From positions 1-15,336 of the forward strand of contig JBARNX010000034.1 in assembly GCA_049641805.1 (NCBI GenBank): a DNA stretch of 15,336 nucleotides, written 5' to 3'. A program made the position numbers and the translations under genes. How positions within the stretch are numbered: the first letter of the stretch is position 1; every line of letters starts with the position of its first letter. The notes below the pieces were generated by a model. It was not told the origin of the DNA. It ran no database searches and saw only the letters and a program-made list of their open reading frames with translations. Source of the DNA: UBA5738 sp049641805. Its GTDB lineage: Bacteria > Patescibacteriota > Minisyncoccia > Minisyncoccales > UBA5738. This document shows, one piece after another, positions 14,449 to 15,336 of the stretch.

Positions 14449-15336
14449 CTTTGTTCGGCGGCTTGATTTTTTTCCGCTGCCCGGCGCAAATCTTCAATTT
14501 CCTTTTTTAATTCTATCATTTTAAGTTCGCGGCTGACAGTAATCCGCTGAAACGCTTCAAGCGCTTTAATCTTGGCTTCCAAATCATTGGTTCGCCCAAC
14601 CACTTTTTCCTCCAATGTCCGGTTTAATTTTTCCAATTCCCTCGTCCGCGCTTTGACGCGCACTTCTAAAACCGAATTAGCTTCCTCGAGTTCGATTTTA
14701 GCCAGCTCAAGTTCCTTTGTCCTCTCGGACACCTTTTGCTCAAGAATTTCTTTTTCCCGGTATTCCTTGATCGTGCTCTTCACGGACAAATAACCAAAAA
14801 CACAAAACAGGATGGAAAGTACCACCAGCAAGGCCTGTTGCCACAAAAGACCCACAAAAAACGGCATTATCACCAAACTGACGCCCATCAAACCCACAAA
14901 AATTTCCACTAAAATAACTTTTATTCCGAATAATTTTTCGCGTACGGCTTGATAAGCGAGATACCCCAAAAAAATCACAACCGCGTAATCCGCGAAAAGC
15001 GAAAAAAATCCCGCATACCCGAAACCGCCGGAAAAATACGGCCCGATCACATTGAACAGCAAATTAAAAATGCCGAAACCGCCGGCGCCCAGCGCCGCCA
15101 AGCGCGCTTTTTGGCGGTTTTGCGAATCGGCAAAACGGCGGTTGCGCGAAAGCTCGGAAAACGAGAACGCCAGCGCGGCCGCCGCGGCAACGGCATACGC
15201 CCAGAACAGCGGACCGGCCTTGATCCAAACCGCCAGCGGCATGGACGGATCGAATCCAACGCCGACGACTACGAGCGGAGTGAAAGATACCACGAAAAAA
15301 AATGTCCAAACCGCGATCAAGATATTTTCCCAAGCG
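14445..15336 (-). CDS. Membrane sensor with 7TM-like region and coiled coil, N-terminus beyond window
   Basis: The frame is open to the right edge, so the N-terminus is missing; a TTG at 15320 is possible but unlikely as the true start because a hydrophobic helix begins there. Numbering from 15320, about six hydrophobic segments are seen within residues 3-180. The stretch GYLAYQAVREKLFGIKVIL matches the conserved end of histidine-kinase 7TM-type sensor regions (HisKA_7TM-like). Residues ~183-285 are a long charged coiled coil with LEEANSVLEVRVKARTREL and FQRITVSRELKMIELKKEI. No HisKA or ATPase domain follows: the gene stops at 14445 and the kinase starts within its stop codon. It is thus probably the membrane half of a split sensor kinase. 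A frameshifted single gene is less likely, since the kinase repeats the coiled coil rather than continuing it. Confidence 0.85.
   Translation of the reverse strand, partial: AWENILIAVWTFFFVVSFTPLVVVGVGFDPSMPLAVWIKAGPLFWAYAVAAAAALAFSFSELSRNRRFADSQNRQKARLAALGAGGFGIFNLLFNVIGPYFSGGFGYAGFFSLFADYAVVIFLGYLAYQAVREKLFGIKVILVEIFVGLMGVSLVIMPFFVGLLWQQALLVVLSILFCVFGYLSVKSTIKEYREKEILEQKVSERTKELELAKIELEEANSVLEVRVKARTRELEKLNRTLEEKVVGRTNDLEAKIKALEAFQRITVSRELKMIELKKEIEDLRRAAEKNQAAEQR

Overview
The window looks like a bacterial chromosome segment, most likely from a Patescibacteria/CPR (Parcubacteria-like) genome. That placement is an inference. It rests on a giant secreted protein full of phage-tail-fibre-type GNVGIGTTSP repeats, a sensor kinase split into a 7TM-type membrane gene and a soluble kinase gene, compact gene spacing, and start codons mostly without a good Shine-Dalgarno sequence. 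No rRNA, tRNA, insertion sequence, prophage core gene or CRISPR array was found.

Positions 1-9086 (minus strand) are one uninterrupted reading frame of more than 3,000 codons that runs off the left edge. It encodes an exported or surface-anchored protein with four zones: an N-terminal hydrophobic export segment, an Ala-rich helical zone, a beta-rich zone, and about 25 GNVGIGTT-type repeats. A 270-bp cassette occurs four times in the repeat zone, and two of these copies sit in a ~565-bp direct repeat. All copy spacings are multiples of three, so recombination would change protein length in frame.

Positions 9087-9412 are a divergent intergenic region. It holds a perfect -10 box and Shine-Dalgarno sequence for the giant gene, a perfect single DnaA-box sequence, three hairpins (one with 17-nt arms), and a weak candidate promoter for rpsT. 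rpsT (ribosomal protein S20, plus strand) follows and ends at a strong bidirectional terminator.

Positions 9744-15336 are all minus strand. In transcription order they are: a 7TM-type membrane sensor with a coiled coil (truncated by the right edge); a soluble PAS-HisKA-HATPase kinase overlapping it by 4 bp; two single-domain CheY-like response regulators; holA (DNA polymerase III delta); and a two-gene AbiE-like operon (winged-helix regulator plus nucleotidyltransferase). The AbiE-like operon has its own promoter, flanked by a perfect 11-bp inverted repeat. It lies between holA and rpsT, which are neighbours in many bacteria, so it is probably an inserted module.

Functionally, the four signalling genes form a phosphorelay set whose output must come from protein interaction or distant partners, because neither regulator has a DNA-binding domain. 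holA and rpsT are housekeeping genes. The AbiE-like pair is a candidate toxin-antitoxin or defence module. The giant protein is a candidate adhesin or surface fibre.
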